Source of the DNA: B1 sp034439755
GTDB taxonomy: Bacteria > Bacteroidota > Bacteroidia > UKL13-3
Reading direction: 5' to 3'
DNA length: 64,000 nt
Assembly: GCA_034439755.1 (NCBI GenBank)
Contig: JAWXAZ010000122.1
Location: forward strand, 4,540-68,539
Shown here in pieces: positions 9,438 through 18,393 of this stretch. The notes below the pieces were generated by a model, which saw nothing but the letters and a program-made list of their open reading frames with translations, was not told the origin of the DNA and searched no databases. Both the position numbers and the translations under genes were made by a program. How positions within the stretch are numbered: the stretch's first letter is position 1; each line of letters opens with the position of its first letter.

Positions 9438-9695
9438 TTAACCCTTCTTTTTAGCTATTACAATTAAGTAGGTGTAAACCGCGGCGCCTACGGCAAAAAA
9501 TGCAATGTAAGCGTACTTTTCCTTCATATAAAAATCGTAGCTCAAAAAGCCCATCATGCCCAATACTAAGGCCAATTTGATGCCTTTCTCGCTCGAATAA
9601 TTCTTTACCACCCTAGGCAAAATAACATATACCAAAAGCAAGGCAAATGCAATTAACCCAATAATGACCAACCAGTTTAAATCATCTCTTAGCAT
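9438..9695 (-). CDS. Small integral membrane protein, function unknown
   Basis: 85 residues with probably three transmembrane helices (about residues 8-28, 40-55 and 61-80), separated by short basic or charged loops (KNYSSEKG, YMKEKYA) and a basic tail (AKKKG). I do not recognise a family. It starts inside the last 14 bp of the alkaline phosphatase gene, so the two are translationally coupled and co-transcribed. Confidence 0.75.
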   Translation of the reverse strand: MLRDDLNWLVIIGLIAFALLLVYVILPRVVKNYSSEKGIKLALVLGMMGFLSYDFYMKEKYAYIAFFAVGAAVYTYLIVIAKKKG

Positions 9696-10782
9696 TCTTG
9701 TTTGGACTTAATAATTTGACAAATTTGTGAAAGATTTCTGTATTCTCATAAATTCCATTAAACAACTCAGCACCCGGACCATAAGCAAATACGGGCACCA
9801 TAATGCCACTATGTCCTTTGCTGGCATAATTCACTGTAAACTGATCTGGGTTCGATTTGTTCTCCAACAAACTTAATCCACCCGTTTCATGATCGGCTGT
9901 TACCACCACCAAGGTATTGCCATCTTTCATGGCTGCATCCAACACCTCATTCACCACCGCATTAAAATCGAGCAATTCCAATTTCATATATTCAAAATCA
10001 TTGTCGTGGCCGCCCCAATCAATTTGAGAACCCTCTACCATCAAGAAGTATTTTGCGTGGTATTTATCTAGATTGTCCTGAGCCAATTTTGTAGCTTTAC
10101 TTAGAAAGTCACCCCTGCCCTCTTTCATTGTTTTCATGCCATCTTCGGCCAAGGTATAGATCAATTTTGGCGCTTTAATTGGCAACAAAACGCTATCACT
10201 AGAAACCGTAAAACCAAACTCTTTTAACTCAGAGAACAAGTTCCTGCCATCTTTGCGGGCAGTAAAAAACTTCTTGCCTCCACCAATGGCAATGTCACAA
10301 TTTTTCCGAACCAAAAACTCGGCAATCTCATCCTGACTTTTGCGAGAAGCCACATGCGCATAAAATGAAGCGGGCGTTGCATGGGTAATAGAAGAAGTAG
10401 CAACCACTCCTGTTCCCCAATTTAAGTTTTTCGCCTTCTCAAAAATACCTTCCTTTTCAACGCCTAAACTATCTACGCCAATGGCACCATTTTTCGCTTT
10501 TTTGCCAATGGAAAACACCGTTGCTCCTGCCCCACTATCGGTTACATAGTTATCTGCCGATTGTGTTTTGCTAAGGCCTATAACCGGAAAGCGCTCAAAT
10601 GAATTTTGCTCGCTATAGCCTACCATACAAGCAGAAATCTGCGCCAAGCCCATGCCATCGCCAATTAAAAATATAATGCGTTGGGGCTTCTTAACTTTTT
10701 TAGGTCCGGGCTTAGTCGCGTTTAAAAAGAATGGACTCCATAAGAACACCAAAGCATACAATAAAATTTTCTTCATAATCAT
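9682..10782 (-). CDS. Alkaline phosphatase, PhoA family
   Basis: A periplasmic metal-dependent phosphomonoesterase. A signal peptide (MIMKKILLYALVFLWSPFFL) precedes the catalytic domain. Visible signatures are IIFLIGDGMG (metal-binding Asp, about residue 43), TDSGAGATVFS with the nucleophilic Ser near 84, THATPASFYAH, EGSQIDWGGHDND, and TADHETGG near 294, with a final HSG histidine motif. At 366 residues it lacks the long insertions of larger PhoA proteins. Two close ATGs (10782 and 10776) are both plausible. It leads a two-gene operon with the small membrane protein. No Pho-box can be judged by eye. Confidence 0.92.
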   Translation of the reverse strand: MIMKKILLYALVFLWSPFFLNATKPGPKKVKKPQRIIFLIGDGMGLAQISACMVGYSEQNSFERFPVIGLSKTQSADNYVTDSGAGATVFSIGKKAKNGAIGVDSLGVEKEGIFEKAKNLNWGTGVVATSSITHATPASFYAHVASRKSQDEIAEFLVRKNCDIAIGGGKKFFTARKDGRNLFSELKEFGFTVSSDSVLLPIKAPKLIYTLAEDGMKTMKEGRGDFLSKATKLAQDNLDKYHAKYFLMVEGSQIDWGGHDNDFEYMKLELLDFNAVVNEVLDAAMKDGNTLVVVTADHETGGLSLLENKSNPDQFTVNYASKGHSGIMVPVFAYGPGAELFNGIYENTEIFHKFVKLLSPNKNAKR

Positions 10783-10953
10783 GGTTACAATTAATACCTT
10801 ACTAATATTAAATTTAGGTCAAAGGACAATTTAAAATAAGCAGGTAAATATAGAGCGACAAGGTATAAAGTCCTAATGTTTTGGGCTAAACTTCTTGCAT
10901 GTCGGTATAACAAGGCAAAGATGAACAAAACTCTAAATATTCAAGCCAATACT

Positions 10954-12057
10954 TTACGATAATTCAAAAGTTTTTCCGGGCAAACTTCTCACAAAACCAG
11001 CAAACTCAAGCTCCAATAATTTTAAGGCCAAAGTGCCTGGATCCATGTTTAACTCATACGCCATTTCATCCAAATTTGCCTTAACCTTGCTGCGAATATG
11101 CCCCACCAGTTTGGTCTCCCCAGCATCCAATTGGCTCAGCAAATCAACAGGAGCTTTAGTTTTAGTAGCCTTATTCTCCCAAGCCATTAGCTGAACCAAA
11201 TCGTCCAAGCAGGTAATCATTGAGGCCTTATTACACTGAATTAAATAATTACACCCCTGCGAATAATAATCGCCCACCCTACCAGGCAAAACCATAATAT
11301 CCTTATTATACGAATGCGCAATTTCACAAGTAATACGCGCCCCACCCTTGATAGCAGTTTCTGGCACCACCAATACATCTGCCAATCCAGCCACTATGCG
11401 ATTCCGCTTTGGAAAATTTTCCCTATCGGGATTGGTTCCACTTGGAAACTCGCTCAATAAACCTCCATTGGCCAGCATTTTTTTAGCCATTCCTTGATGC
11501 GCACTCGGGTAAATGCGGTCTAAACCATGCGCCAATACGCCTATATTAGTTACGCCATTTTCCAGACAAGCCTTGTGTGCAATGCCATCAATTCCCATGG
11601 CCAAACCACTTACCACCGTTACATTGTAGTCTTTTAAGCCCTGAACCAATTTCTGCGTAAAGCTCCTTCCATAATCGGTGCCGCGCCGTGTGCCCACAAT
11701 GCCTACCAGACGCGGTGGGTTGAGATCGAAATTGCCTAAGCCATAAAGCAGACAAGGTGCATCTACAATATCTCGAAGCCTATTTGGGTAGGCCTCATCC
11801 AAATAAAAATAAGTTTGAATGTGGTGCTTCTCAATAAAAGCAAGTTCCTTTTGGGCCTGTTCAAAGTTTCTATAAGAAAAAATATTCTCGGCCAAAACAC
11901 TGCCAATGCCAGGAATGGCCTGCAATGCGCCGCGACGCTCTTTAAAAACGGCTTCCACACTGCCGCAATAAGCAAGCAGATTTTTAATAAGCACATCCCC
12001 AATTCCAGGAATGAGCTTAAGCGAAATTTGGTAAAGTAAATCGGGGGTAGTCGACAT
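10954..12057 (-). CDS. dprA: DNA processing protein DprA
   Basis: It binds incoming single-stranded DNA during natural transformation and loads RecA. N-terminal helix-hairpin-helix motifs (GIGDVLIKNLL, IPGIGSVLAENI) precede the Rossmann-like DprA domain (about residues 80-290) with VGTRRGTDYG near 119, VVSGLAMGIDGIAH, FPKRNRIVAGL and KGGARITCEIA. A C-terminal winged-helix-like segment (DEMAYELNMDPGTLALKLLELE) follows. The length, 367 residues, is normal. It lies 9 bp after a nucleoside phosphorylase gene on the same strand. With comEC at 50.6 kb it supports some capacity for DNA uptake. Confidence 0.95.
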   Translation of the reverse strand: MSTTPDLLYQISLKLIPGIGDVLIKNLLAYCGSVEAVFKERRGALQAIPGIGSVLAENIFSYRNFEQAQKELAFIEKHHIQTYFYLDEAYPNRLRDIVDAPCLLYGLGNFDLNPPRLVGIVGTRRGTDYGRSFTQKLVQGLKDYNVTVVSGLAMGIDGIAHKACLENGVTNIGVLAHGLDRIYPSAHQGMAKKMLANGGLLSEFPSGTNPDRENFPKRNRIVAGLADVLVVPETAIKGGARITCEIAHSYNKDIMVLPGRVGDYYSQGCNYLIQCNKASMITCLDDLVQLMAWENKATKTKAPVDLLSQLDAGETKLVGHIRSKVKANLDEMAYELNMDPGTLALKLLELEFAGFVRSLPGKTFELS

Positions 12058-12066
12058 AAAAAAAAA

Positions 12067-12918
12067 TTATAAAGAGGCTAAAGTATAGGCAATTGTTTTT
12101 TCAATAATGGCGTGTGTATCCTTGCTAAATTCGTGCGTAATTCTATTGGCAACAATGGCATTTATGGCAATGGCATTAAAGCCAAAAAGCTTGCTAAGCC
12201 CAAGAATAGCGGCAGTTTCCATTTCAAAATTGGTAACACGCATACCTTGAATGCGCAAGTTAGAAAGTTTGCTCACCAAATCGCGCGAGTGAATTCCGGC
12301 ACGCAAATACCGCCCTTGAGGCGCATAAAATCCACTGCAAGTTGCCGTAATTCCCTTGAGGCTGCGCGCATCAAATTTAGAGAGCAAAGCGCCACTCGAT
12401 TGAAACAAATAGGGCTTTAAAAAATCTAATCCGAGCTCCTCCCTTAATTCGCTTAAATCCAAATCTGGCGCCACATCATAATACCAAAGCAAGTGATCTA
12501 GGCCCAAACCGTAAGTAGAAACAAGCATGCTATCCACCGAAATATCGGCCTGAAGGGCGCCACTCGTTCCCACCCGAATTAAATTTAAATCGCGTTTCCC
12601 CGATTTAACTTCCCTAGTGGCCATATCCACATTCACCAAAACATCCAATTCATTCAAAACAATGTCAATATTATCGGTACCAATTCCGGTAGAGATTACA
12701 CTAATTCGGTTCGAACCAAGGCGCCCAGTATGGGTAATAAATTCGCGTTTTTGTTTCTTTATTTCTATCGAATCAAAATACTTAGAAACGGTGGGAACTC
12801 GCTCTGGGTCACCAACTAAAATAACAGTTTGGGCCAACTCTTCTGGCAATAAATTGAGGTGATAAATTGAACCATCTGGGTTCAAAATTAATTCACTTGA
12901 TGGGATTTTTGCAGACAT
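12067..12918 (-). CDS. Nucleoside phosphorylase (uridine phosphorylase-like)
   Basis: A cytoplasmic nucleoside-salvage enzyme that splits a nucleoside with phosphate. The PNP/UDP family is shown by VILVGDPERV (phosphate-binding Gly and Arg, residues 36-40), STGIGTDNIDIVLNEL, LIRVGTSGALQ and NFEMETAAILGL, with the ribose-binding Glu in the last. The MxMExA-like block resembles uridine phosphorylases more than purine enzymes, but substrate choice cannot be settled by eye. It precedes dprA by 9 bp (likely operon) and diverges from the stress-protein gene across 67 bp. Confidence 0.88.
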   Translation of the reverse strand: MSAKIPSSELILNPDGSIYHLNLLPEELAQTVILVGDPERVPTVSKYFDSIEIKKQKREFITHTGRLGSNRISVISTGIGTDNIDIVLNELDVLVNVDMATREVKSGKRDLNLIRVGTSGALQADISVDSMLVSTYGLGLDHLLWYYDVAPDLDLSELREELGLDFLKPYLFQSSGALLSKFDARSLKGITATCSGFYAPQGRYLRAGIHSRDLVSKLSNLRIQGMRVTNFEMETAAILGLSKLFGFNAIAINAIVANRITHEFSKDTHAIIEKTIAYTLASL

Positions 12919-12954
12919 TTTATATTATTGTAGTTCACTGCTAAGTAAATCAAT

Positions 12955-12962
12955 TACCTTTG
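12955..12962 (+). promoter_or_regulatory. -7 element TACCTTTG before universal stress gene
   Basis: It matches TAnnTTTG 23 bp upstream of the ATG at 12986, in the 67-bp divergent intergenic region. The nearest TTG upstream is 24 bp away, longer than ideal. Confidence 0.5.
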
Positions 12963-12985
12963 TAAACAAAAAAGAAATAAAAAAA

Positions 12986-13867
12986 ATGGAAAAGAAGAAA
13001 AACATCATGTTAGTTCCAATAGATTTCTCAGAAATCTCAATTAATGCCCTAAACCATGCCGCCCAATTGGCCAAGCATTTCGACAATGATTTAGTTCTCC
13101 TCAGCATCTTAGAAGAAGATTTCTTAAGCAATATCTTTAGCTTTAGCAAAAATGAAACTAAGGATAATTTAGCCAAAGAAGCCTTGTTGAGCCGCTTAAA
13201 AGAAAAAGCTACTCAAATCAACAGAGATTTTGGTATTCATTGTTATACAGAAGTTCGTTCTGGAAAAATATATAAAAAAGCTATTGAAACCGCAGAAGAA
13301 TACAAATGCGATTGTATTATCATGGGAACCCATGGTGCAAATGGCGTTGAGCGCGTTATTGGCAGTAATGCCAGCCGCATTATTAGCTATAGCACCATGC
13401 CTGTTATTGTGGTGAAAACCGACAAGAATCCAAATGCGTATAAAAACATCGTATTTCCATTGGATTTATCGCAAGAATCGAAGCAAAAAATGAAATGGGC
13501 TATTCATTTGGGCAAGTCATATCACTCAACCATCCACGTATTAACTTACAAAGTTGGCGATGAGTTCTTAGACAATAAATTGGCGGCTAATTTAAGACAG
13601 ATTCAAAATATTTTTGATGACGCAGGTGTAAAACACACCGAAACCATTTTGGAAAACGACAATGATTTTGCCAGAAATACCCTAGAGTTTGCCGAAACTA
13701 ATTTGGCCGATTTGATTATCATTATGACGCAACAAGAGAATGATAAATCTATAAGAGAATATATCATTGAAACCTATGCGCAACAAATTGTAAACGATGC
13801 GGGCAATGTGCCAATATTCTGCGTAAACCCGCATTACGAAATGTTTAAAAGTGAGTTTGTTATTTAA
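12986..13867 (+). CDS. Universal stress protein, two UspA domains
   Basis: 293 residues carrying two UspA folds (about 4-145 and 150-280). The N-terminal domain opens with MLVPIDFSEISINAL and has a nucleotide-loop-like GTHGANGVERVIGSN. That loop has eight rather than the canonical nine residues between its glycines, so ATP binding is uncertain. The C-terminal domain (IVFPLDLSQESKQKMKWA) lacks the loop. It is cytoplasmic with a stress-related role that is undefined. It ends 2 bp before an inverted motif pair and a strong terminator. A second two-domain family member is at 28.0 kb. Confidence 0.9.
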   Translation: MEKKKNIMLVPIDFSEISINALNHAAQLAKHFDNDLVLLSILEEDFLSNIFSFSKNETKDNLAKEALLSRLKEKATQINRDFGIHCYTEVRSGKIYKKAIETAEEYKCDCIIMGTHGANGVERVIGSNASRIISYSTMPVIVVKTDKNPNAYKNIVFPLDLSQESKQKMKWAIHLGKSYHSTIHVLTYKVGDEFLDNKLAANLRQIQNIFDDAGVKHTETILENDNDFARNTLEFAETNLADLIIIMTQQENDKSIREYIIETYAQQIVNDAGNVPIFCVNPHYEMFKSEFVI

Positions 13868-13869
13868 TC

Positions 13870-13906
13870 GGTCTGAACCAATTCCTTTGAAGGATTTGGT
13901 TCAGCC
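13870..13906. repeat. Inverted pair of the dispersed motif, forming a hairpin
   Basis: GGTCTGAACC (13870-13879) and GGTTCAGCC (13898-13906) face each other. The longer arms CTGAACCAATTCCT and AGGATTTGGTTCAG pair over 14 bp with one mismatch around a four-base loop. It begins directly after the stress-protein stop codon and precedes a normal terminator. Confidence 0.8.
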
Positions 13907-13913
13907 AGAAAAC

Positions 13914-13947
13914 AAAAAACCCGGCAAGAAAACTTACCGGGTTTTTT
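13914..13947. terminator. Bidirectional Rho-independent terminator
   Basis: A-run, CCCGGCAAG, loop AAAA, CTTACCGGG, T-run: a GC-rich stem with one mismatch flanked by A and T tracts. It serves the plus-strand stress gene and the minus-strand LruC gene, which converge here. Confidence 0.9.
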
Positions 13948-13988
13948 GTTTTTAAATCTTATTTAAATTTTAACTTTACCGATTTCTA

Positions 13989-16097
13989 TTAATAAATATT
14001 CTCGGTATTTCTATAACCTGTTGTATTGCTATACCAATTGGCAAACTGAGCACCATTGCTGCTTACCCATGTTGCAAATCTTGTATAGGCTGTGTTGATA
14101 TCGGCCTTTTCAATGGCATAACTATAGTTAGCTGGAACATTAATAGCCCATGGGAATCTGCCATCTGTGCTTACATAAGTATCTCCGCTTGTCAAATTGG
14201 TAGCATCGTGCCCGGTACCAAACAAGGATGTTGTAGCTAAGTCTGTTGGCAATTGTCCTGGTAGGTGAATTTCATATCCTCTACCAAATCCTGAAGTTCC
14301 ATTCCAAATAAAAGGATTGTATCCACTTAATCCGAAACTAGCCAAGCTTATTGTACTGGTAACATTGAAGGCCACATTATAGGTAATATTTGCAACAGCA
14401 GCCTGACTAGGAACGGTATTCCACATATTCATTTCGGTTCTCATATCGTTAAAAATAACCAATACTGCTTTTGTTTGTCCGGCTTCTAAAGTTGCACCTG
14501 TTACAGCGCTTACATCGGCTCTATTAATTGGGAATTGCACGGCAAAACCATTGTTTTGCGAACCACCGGTGGCACGTAATAAATAGGTAGCTTCAACTCT
14601 TACTACATTGTTGCTGGCATTGGTAACCACATTATAATTATAGTTTACAACCACATCATTTAAATCGTAATCGCCACGGAACGGCCATAAATCTTCAAAT
14701 GCAACAGTAGATACACCGTACGTATTGTTAAAAGCTTTAGTTGGATCATTTGGATAATCATCGTTTGCATCTGAAACACCATCGGCATCTGTATCGGCTG
14801 GTGGCGACGGAATGGTTCCATTTCCTTCTGGATTACAACTTGTGATTGCTACATATAAAGAACAACTTTGAATGGCACCACCGCTTATGCTTGCATTCCA
14901 CGGACCTTCAATTCCGTTTCCATCGCAATAGCTTTGAGCGCCATTTACCAAGCCTTGCGCATTTCCTTTAGAATTTCCTAACACTTTAATTAATGAACTC
15001 GTTCCAAAACCTGTAATGGTACCATTAACTTGAATATTTTGGGTAGTAATCATGGCGCCATTATATTGCTTAAACTCATTGTTAGAACCTCCTTGGATGG
15101 TGGTTTCCTCAAAACATTTTACATACCCATAATTCTTGAACAAGCCATTGTTTTGAAAATCGTTATACACAATTAATTTACAGTTATTGGTAAAATCGCA
15201 ACCACTGCTATTGATTAATTTATTGGCTACATTAATTGTTCCATTATTTACGATAACAGAAGAACCGTTTGGATTAAAATCTTTGCCTGCATTTATAATA
15301 CCATAGTTTGTTAAAGTACTAGTTGAGTTAATATTAAAATTGCGGTTTGGATCTGTGCTAACCAAGCCATAGTTTATAAAGTTTCCATCGATAGGAAGTG
15401 TACTTGTAAAATTGATTTCACCAGTTCCAGTCACAATAAATTGAGAAGATGAGTTGCCATTCATGTTCAAGTTATTGATGCTACCGATTCCGCAAACACG
15501 CACTATAACGCCATTTTGCAAGGTTAAATTGGCTATATTTACATTACCCGTTAAGCATATTACGCCACTAGAATAGGTTAGGTTCCCCGAAGGATTATTT
15601 ACCACCGTGCTGCAACCAGTTATACAATCTGGGCCACCGCCTGTTTTGTTTAACTTAACAATGCCATTGCTGGCAGTAAGGTTTGTGGTGATGGCATTGT
15701 TCACTATTTTAATTTTCTCCATCACTCTTGATTCGTCTGGAGCCGTTTTAACCACAAAATATTCTTGAATGGTATTGGCCGTGTTTATACTGGCTTCAAA
15801 AGGCATGGTTGGAGAAAAGGTTCCCTCTGCCAATTTAATTCCGCCTTCAATAGGATCTGCACTATAGATGGTTACATAATGAAGCAAACCCACAAAACGG
15901 GTATCGGTGGTGGTAAATTTTACATTTACATCACGCGATGTTTTCCAGTCGAAATTTGCTGGAACTTTAATTTCGGTCATTTTATTCACCGTTACCAGTT
16001 GACCATCATAGTTGTTGTTTGTATCATCCACTTTAAATTTCTTACAAGAAGAAAATCCCAAACCCAAAACAAGCGAGAAAATTAGTAGCTTTTTCAT
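13989..16097 (-). CDS. LruC-domain lipoprotein, first of a tandem pair
   Basis: A 702-residue exported lipoprotein: the signal ends in a lipobox (GFSSCKKF), so it is probably fixed in the outer membrane or surface. The middle third is rich in short Asn/Gly/Thr beta-strands (VNIANLTLQNG, INNLNMNGNSS), suggesting a beta-helix. A calcium-loop-like hinge (DTDADGVSDANDDYP, about residue 440) leads to the LruC domain (about 455-690; FEDLWPFRGDYDLNDVVVNYNY). The function of LruC proteins is poorly known. The next gene upstream is a paralogue with a near-identical C-terminal plan. It ends at a shared terminator. Confidence 0.88.
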   Translation of the reverse strand: MKKLLIFSLVLGLGFSSCKKFKVDDTNNNYDGQLVTVNKMTEIKVPANFDWKTSRDVNVKFTTTDTRFVGLLHYVTIYSADPIEGGIKLAEGTFSPTMPFEASINTANTIQEYFVVKTAPDESRVMEKIKIVNNAITTNLTASNGIVKLNKTGGGPDCITGCSTVVNNPSGNLTYSSGVICLTGNVNIANLTLQNGVIVRVCGIGSINNLNMNGNSSSQFIVTGTGEINFTSTLPIDGNFINYGLVSTDPNRNFNINSTSTLTNYGIINAGKDFNPNGSSVIVNNGTINVANKLINSSGCDFTNNCKLIVYNDFQNNGLFKNYGYVKCFEETTIQGGSNNEFKQYNGAMITTQNIQVNGTITGFGTSSLIKVLGNSKGNAQGLVNGAQSYCDGNGIEGPWNASISGGAIQSCSLYVAITSCNPEGNGTIPSPPADTDADGVSDANDDYPNDPTKAFNNTYGVSTVAFEDLWPFRGDYDLNDVVVNYNYNVVTNASNNVVRVEATYLLRATGGSQNNGFAVQFPINRADVSAVTGATLEAGQTKAVLVIFNDMRTEMNMWNTVPSQAAVANITYNVAFNVTSTISLASFGLSGYNPFIWNGTSGFGRGYEIHLPGQLPTDLATTSLFGTGHDATNLTSGDTYVSTDGRFPWAINVPANYSYAIEKADINTAYTRFATWVSSNGAQFANWYSNTTGYRNTENIY

Positions 16098-16294
16098 AAT
16101 TTTTTATATTATACCTTTAATACTCCTATAAATGTGCCAAACCCCCAATATCCCAATTACCTAGGCTCTCCAAGCACAAACACTTTTAAAAAAATTCCCA
16201 AATTGAAACAATATGTGTCAAATATAAAAATTTCATATCGGGATATAAACAATTAGCCTTTCAAATTTTGCACATCAAAAGACTTTTATTCCAA

Positions 16295-18319
16295 TTATGG
16301 CTTCACATAAATCTTGGTCGCATTTCTATAACCAAGCGAGTTAAGGTACCAATCTGCAAAAGTTGCTCCGCCAGTTTGCGCCCATTGTCCAAATTTTAGG
16401 TAGGCTGTTACCACATCTGCCTTTTCTATTGGATAGGCGAATTTATTGGGCGTAAGGATGGCCCAAGGCAAATTATCCTTGCTTAAATAATACTTGTTTT
16501 GCGCAATACTTGTTCTATCGTGGCCCGTGCTAAAATAGGAGGCGCTTGCCAATGCGGTAGGTGTTTTACCAGGCAAGTGAATTTCCATTCCCCTTACATG
16601 ACCATCGGTTAAGCCATAGATAAAAGGATTGTATTCGCTTAAACCAAAATCTACCAAAGGTACAGCCGTAGCAAAGGTAAAATTCATGGCCACGTTTACC
16701 GAATCGGCATAAGGCTCTGTTGGTATGGTGTTCCACCGTGGCTGAACCGAACGTATGTTGCTGTAAACTTTTACCACAGGTTTCACATGACCTGCTTCTA
16801 AACTGGCACCGCTAATGCTTGAAACATTGCTGGCAGCACCAGGAAATTCAACAGAAAATGCGTTTTCAATCTGGCCACCACTTGCCCGCAAAGTATATTT
16901 TCCAAACACATCTTTAACGGCATTTTGTGCATTGGTCACCAAATGATAATTAAAATCAACCACCACATCATTTAAATCGTAATCGCCGTAATAAGGCCAT
17001 AGGTCTTCATAGGCAACAGAAGCATATTGGTTCAGACCGGGATAATAACTATCGAAGGCACGTGCAGCATCGCTTGGATACTTGTCATCATCGTCGTTTA
17101 CCCCATCGGCATCTGTATCGGTGCTGGGTGGTAAACTAACAATACTGTCGTTAGAGATTGCGCTAATGGGATTGCTTGTTGTATAAAAAAGCACATCATT
17201 AAAATCGTGATCACAACCAGCAGCAGTGCGCACCACATCCTCAAACCCCATCACATATTTGCCACTTGCGGCATCAAAAAACATCACCAAATGTTGCTTT
17301 AAACTAACATTGTTTTCTGGGTTAAAATCTTTGTGTGCATAATACATTCCCTGACCAGCACTCAAAACTCCGGTAGTAATATCGTATCCATTTGCGGCAA
17401 TACCATAAGCAATTACGGTATCTGCGCCAATTCGGCCTATGAAAACTTTATCTCCTGCTAGCAAACCCCCACCCGAATTGGCAAGCGATGCATTTGGATA
17501 AACTAGGTACAAAGAATCGATGGCTGCAAGGTTGCTTGGCGGAAAATTCTTGTGGTATTTATAGTAAAAAAGAGTGTTTCTAAAACCGGCACCTTCTGTT
17601 AAAAAAGTAACCCAAACATCGGCGGTTTGTTTAATTAACAAAGTTCTTTTTGAAACATTATCGTCTAACCAAGTTGGGTGGTTTATGGCCACAGATTGCT
17701 TAGAAGGCAGCGCAGCCCAAATATCATTGATCATTTGGTTGCTCACCACATCCTTTGGCGAAATCAGGTTGTTGGGAACTCCATTGGCGTTATAACCCAA
17801 TGGCAAATATCGAGAAGAGTACTTTGCCGGATTCTTAAAAAGCATGCCATTTTCAAAAATTTGGTCTGAACCAAACGTTTTTACCAACTGAGGATTTGAA
17901 CCACCTAAGTTTAGCGTTTGCAAACCCGGCTTCACAGCAATAACCACATTTTCTGGTATGCCCAAAAGAGAGGTATTGCACACAATTTCTTTTAGGTAAG
18001 AAGGCACCTTAATTTTAGCCTCAAGCCATCCATTGGCAGCTACCCGTCCTTTAAATAAAAGCTTACCACCCATTTCTGAAGGTGCGGTTTCTATGGTAAA
18101 AATAACATTCTTTCCTGGCAGATTTTGTGTATTTAGAACTTGAATTTTAAAATCCATTACCACATCGCTTTGATAATTAAATCCGCCAGGCACCTTCATT
18201 TCAAAGATGTTGGAGGGGTCTTTTACAATTGGCGCTTCTGGAGGGGTTTCTGTAATTGATTTTTTACAAGCGGAAACAAACAGGGTAAAAAAAAGGAGAA
18301 AAACAATTAGCTTTTTCAT
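16295..18319 (-). CDS. DUF4114 plus LruC-domain lipoprotein, second of a tandem pair
   Basis: A 674-residue lipoprotein with lipobox FVSACKKS. A Calx-beta/DUF4114-like segment (about 285-385; AGCDHDFNDVLFY) is followed by a DTDADGVNDDDDKYP hinge and an LruC domain (about 420-670; YEDLWPYYGDYDLNDVVVDFNY). Its C-terminal half parallels the neighbour closely (same EAGH/EAGQ, HLPG and STGHD motifs), while the N-terminal parts differ. That points to duplication followed by domain exchange. The 197-bp gap between the two has no gene; the two may be transcribed separately. Confidence 0.88.
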   Translation of the reverse strand: MKKLIVFLLFFTLFVSACKKSITETPPEAPIVKDPSNIFEMKVPGGFNYQSDVVMDFKIQVLNTQNLPGKNVIFTIETAPSEMGGKLLFKGRVAANGWLEAKIKVPSYLKEIVCNTSLLGIPENVVIAVKPGLQTLNLGGSNPQLVKTFGSDQIFENGMLFKNPAKYSSRYLPLGYNANGVPNNLISPKDVVSNQMINDIWAALPSKQSVAINHPTWLDDNVSKRTLLIKQTADVWVTFLTEGAGFRNTLFYYKYHKNFPPSNLAAIDSLYLVYPNASLANSGGGLLAGDKVFIGRIGADTVIAYGIAANGYDITTGVLSAGQGMYYAHKDFNPENNVSLKQHLVMFFDAASGKYVMGFEDVVRTAAGCDHDFNDVLFYTTSNPISAISNDSIVSLPPSTDTDADGVNDDDDKYPSDAARAFDSYYPGLNQYASVAYEDLWPYYGDYDLNDVVVDFNYHLVTNAQNAVKDVFGKYTLRASGGQIENAFSVEFPGAASNVSSISGASLEAGHVKPVVKVYSNIRSVQPRWNTIPTEPYADSVNVAMNFTFATAVPLVDFGLSEYNPFIYGLTDGHVRGMEIHLPGKTPTALASASYFSTGHDRTSIAQNKYYLSKDNLPWAILTPNKFAYPIEKADVVTAYLKFGQWAQTGGATFADWYLNSLGYRNATKIYVKP

Positions 18320-18393
18320 TTCAGTGGTATGTAAAGGTAAACAAAGTTAACTGTTTTGCTTAAAAGCACCAATAAATATAATATTTTCGTTGC

